Notes under the pieces: model-generated
Told to the model about the DNA's origin: nothing
Database searches by the model: none
What the model saw: only the letters and a program-made list of their open reading frames with translations
In this document: in pieces, positions 6,511 to 7,485 of the stretch
How positions within the stretch are numbered: the first letter of the stretch is position 1
How the letters are laid out: every line of letters begins with the position of its first letter
Position numbers and translations under genes: made by a program
Assembly: GCA_031258615.1 (NCBI GenBank)
Contig: JAIRMP010000069.1
Coordinates: forward strand, 1 to 7,485
Origin: Spirochaetaceae bacterium
Lineage (GTDB): Bacteria; Spirochaetota; Spirochaetia; Treponematales; Breznakiellaceae
Direction: 5' to 3'
Length of the DNA: 7,485 bases

Positions 6511-7485
6511 TTATATAGTGAATTTTGCGAGGAGGATGCGGGAGGCGGCGTCCTGGAGGCGCTCGCGGGGCAGCCTGCCGTCCGCGAGGGCGGCCAGTAT
6601 CGCGTTGTGTACGCTTACGAGGTTACGCGGCCAGACCATGATCATGTCAGCGCCGGCGGCGAGCGCAGCCACGGACGTTTCCGCCGTGTCATAGCCGCCG
6701 GAAACCGCGCCCATTGAGAAATCGTCCGCCAGGATTATCCCGTTAAAACCAAGCTCGCCGCGCAGCTTTTGCCCCATCACCACCTCGGACAGGCTGGCGT
6801 TCAGGGCGGCGTCCCAGGCGGGGACCACCACGTGAGAGACCATCACGGCGGCTGGCGGCGGTCCGCCGCCAGCCGCCGCGATCAGCGCGGCAAACGGCGC
6901 CACCGCCTGACGAAGGGCCTCCGGGCCGCCGGCCATCAGCGGGGTTTCCAGATGCGGGTCATTCCCTGAGTTTCCGGGGAAATGCTTTAGAACGCAGGCT
7001 ATGCCGGCGGCCTTCATGCCCCGCATGAAGGCCGCCGCCGCCGCCGTCGTGAAGTCCGGGTCGGGGCCGTACGAGCGTGTGCCTAGAAATGCCCTGTTCC
7101 CGTCCGTCAGCGTCTCGGCGAGAGGGGCGAGGTTCATCGTTATGCCTAGCGCGGCAAGTTCAGCCCCAGCCCTTGCCGCGTCCGCCTCCACCGCGAGCAG
7201 CGCCGCTTCCCGCCCGTCCCGTTCCGCCAGTTCGAAGTACGAAAGCGGCGCGGGCAGCCGCTTGACGCCGGAAGTAAAGCGGTGCACATCGCCGCCCTCG
7301 TGGTCAATCGCTATGAACGGCTCTATCCGCGTATCCGTTCCGGGAAGCATGTAACCCGCCGCGGCGCGAATCCCACCCGTCATACGCCTTATGGAATCGG
7401 CGTCCGTGTCGAGGTTTTTTCTGAACAGCATCACGGCGCCCGCCGGCACGCGGCGGAGGCGTTCCGCCTCGTCCTCGTCCGGCGG
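6511..7485 (-). CDS. Glycoside hydrolase family 3, NagZ-like beta-N-acetylhexosaminidase, 5' end outside window
   Basis: The frame is open to the window edge, so the true start lies upstream; a GTG at 7449 is internal, since the preceding codons (DEDEAERLRRV) read as family sequence. Visible order: GAVMLFRKNL, FIAIDHEGGDVHRF, LGITMNLAPLAE, CVLKHFPGN (codons about 6996-6970) with NDPH providing the Asp-His pair, VMVSHVVVP, and ILADDFSMGA (near 6726) holding the catalytic aspartate. This fits GH3 enzymes that remove terminal N-acetylglucosamine, typically in peptidoglycan recycling; the short KHFPGNSGNDPH form differs from the classic KHFPGHG...DSH of NagZ, so substrate is inferred. Location cannot be judged without the N-terminus. 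A Gly-Gly-Gly-Pro-Pro-Pro run just before VMVSH is encoded by a perfect palindrome and looks like a small insertion. The TAA stop overlaps the repeat motif CGGGTTA. Composition is strikingly G+C-rich. Confidence 0.9.
   Translation of the reverse strand, partial: PPDEDEAERLRRVPAGAVMLFRKNLDTDADSIRRMTGGIRAAAGYMLPGTDTRIEPFIAIDHEGGDVHRFTSGVKRLPAPLSYFELAERDGREAALLAVEADAARAGAELAALGITMNLAPLAETLTDGNRAFLGTRSYGPDPDFTTAAAAAFMRGMKAAGIACVLKHFPGNSGNDPHLETPLMAGGPEALRQAVAPFAALIAAAGGGPPPAAVMVSHVVVPAWDAALNASLSEVVMGQKLRGELGFNGIILADDFSMGAVSGGYDTAETSVAALAAGADMIMVWPRNLVSVHNAILAALADGRLPRERLQDAASRILLAKFTI
6562..6588. repeat. Hairpin inside the GH3 coding sequence, third palindrome
   Basis: CTCGCGG (6562-6568) pairs with CCGCGAG (6582-6588), enclosing GGCAG-C-CTGCC (6569-6579), with a two-base GT bulge. 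The encoded GRLPRER stretch is ordinary family sequence. Confidence 0.65.
6846..6878. repeat. Perfect 33-nt palindrome inside the GH3 coding sequence
   Basis: CGGCGGCTGGCGGCGG (6846-6861) and its exact complement (6863-6878) flank a single T. It encodes the Gly3-Pro3 run and nearby alanines. It contains GGCTGGC and GCCAGCC, the same stem as the nested intergenic hairpins. Confidence 0.9.
7005..7037. repeat. Second 33-nt palindrome inside the GH3 coding sequence
   Basis: CGGCGGCCTTCATGC (7005-7019) and its exact complement (7023-7037) flank CCC, a 15-bp stem with a three-base loop. It encodes AAFMRGMKAAG just before KHFPGN. Confidence 0.88.

Larger units (their letters stand above)
6004..6513. 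repeat. Mosaic palindromic repeat array between pyrG and the GH3 gene
   Basis: This gene-free stretch of about 510 bp is almost entirely repeats. The 13-mer CTGAGCGTGAAAG occurs five times (6061, 6118, 6237, 6360, 6465), usually followed by a variable purine-rich stretch and GGGTTAC. Between copies lie hairpins of several kinds, listed separately. GGCCAGCCTGC occurs near both ends (6007-6017 and 6480-6490), each time inside a hairpin. Spacing between 13-mers (57, 119, 123, 105) is irregular, so it is not a CRISPR. I know no named family that matches; it resembles REP/BIME-type clusters in organisation. The right end overlaps the GH3 stop codon. No separate pyrG promoter could be identified in it. 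Confidence 0.88.

Noticed and set aside
6004..6513. CRISPR array
   Set aside because: Repeat spacing is irregular, the intervals are themselves repeated hairpins rather than unique spacers, and no cas gene is present.

Overview
The window holds five protein genes in two divergent/convergent blocks plus a dense cluster of palindromic repeats. The genes are bacterial: two strong intrinsic terminators, an AGGAGG ribosome-binding site, a four-base ATGA gene overlap, and bacterial-type CTP synthase and formate dehydrogenase H. Phylum is uncertain. A cysteine form of formate dehydrogenase H paired with a HydN/HycB-type polyferredoxin, an AAA-ATPase/PD-(D/E)XK accessory gene and a spirochaete-like CTP synthase together suggest an anaerobe, possibly a termite-gut-type treponeme or a deltaproteobacterium. 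That is inference from recognised protein style, not from a search.

Layout. Positions 1-1253 (minus) carry the N-terminal ~417 residues of an AAA-ATPase-like protein whose C-terminal nuclease end lies outside the window. A 214-bp divergent gap (1254-1467) holds a possible promoter for that gene, a cobalamin-riboswitch-like fragment and a strong ribosome-binding site for the next gene. Positions 1468-4160 (plus) are a two-gene operon: a formate dehydrogenase H-type catalytic subunit with Cys145 at the selenocysteine position, then a four-cluster ferredoxin. Two tandem intrinsic terminators (4186-4262) close it. pyrG (CTP synthase) converges from the minus strand (5965-4331).

Between pyrG and the next minus-strand gene lies ~510 bp (about 6004-6513) of mosaic repeats: a 13-mer present five times, a 57-bp tandem duplication, a 123-bp tandem duplication and at least nine hairpins, some nested inside others. 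In one place a 25-nt hairpin sits inside a linker that is uninterrupted in a sister copy. The array runs into the stop codon of a GH3 (NagZ-like) beta-N-acetylhexosaminidase gene (6511-7485, minus, 5' end outside the window). That gene carries three further strong palindromes in its coding sequence, two of them 33 nt long with matching ends.

How the genes work together. The dehydrogenase and ferredoxin form the formate-oxidising or CO2-reducing half of a formate-hydrogen module; the hydrogenase half is not here. pyrG (nucleotide synthesis) and the GH3 gene (peptidoglycan or amino-sugar turnover) are housekeeping genes with no evident functional link to the operon. The palindromic repeat family is the most unusual thing in the window.
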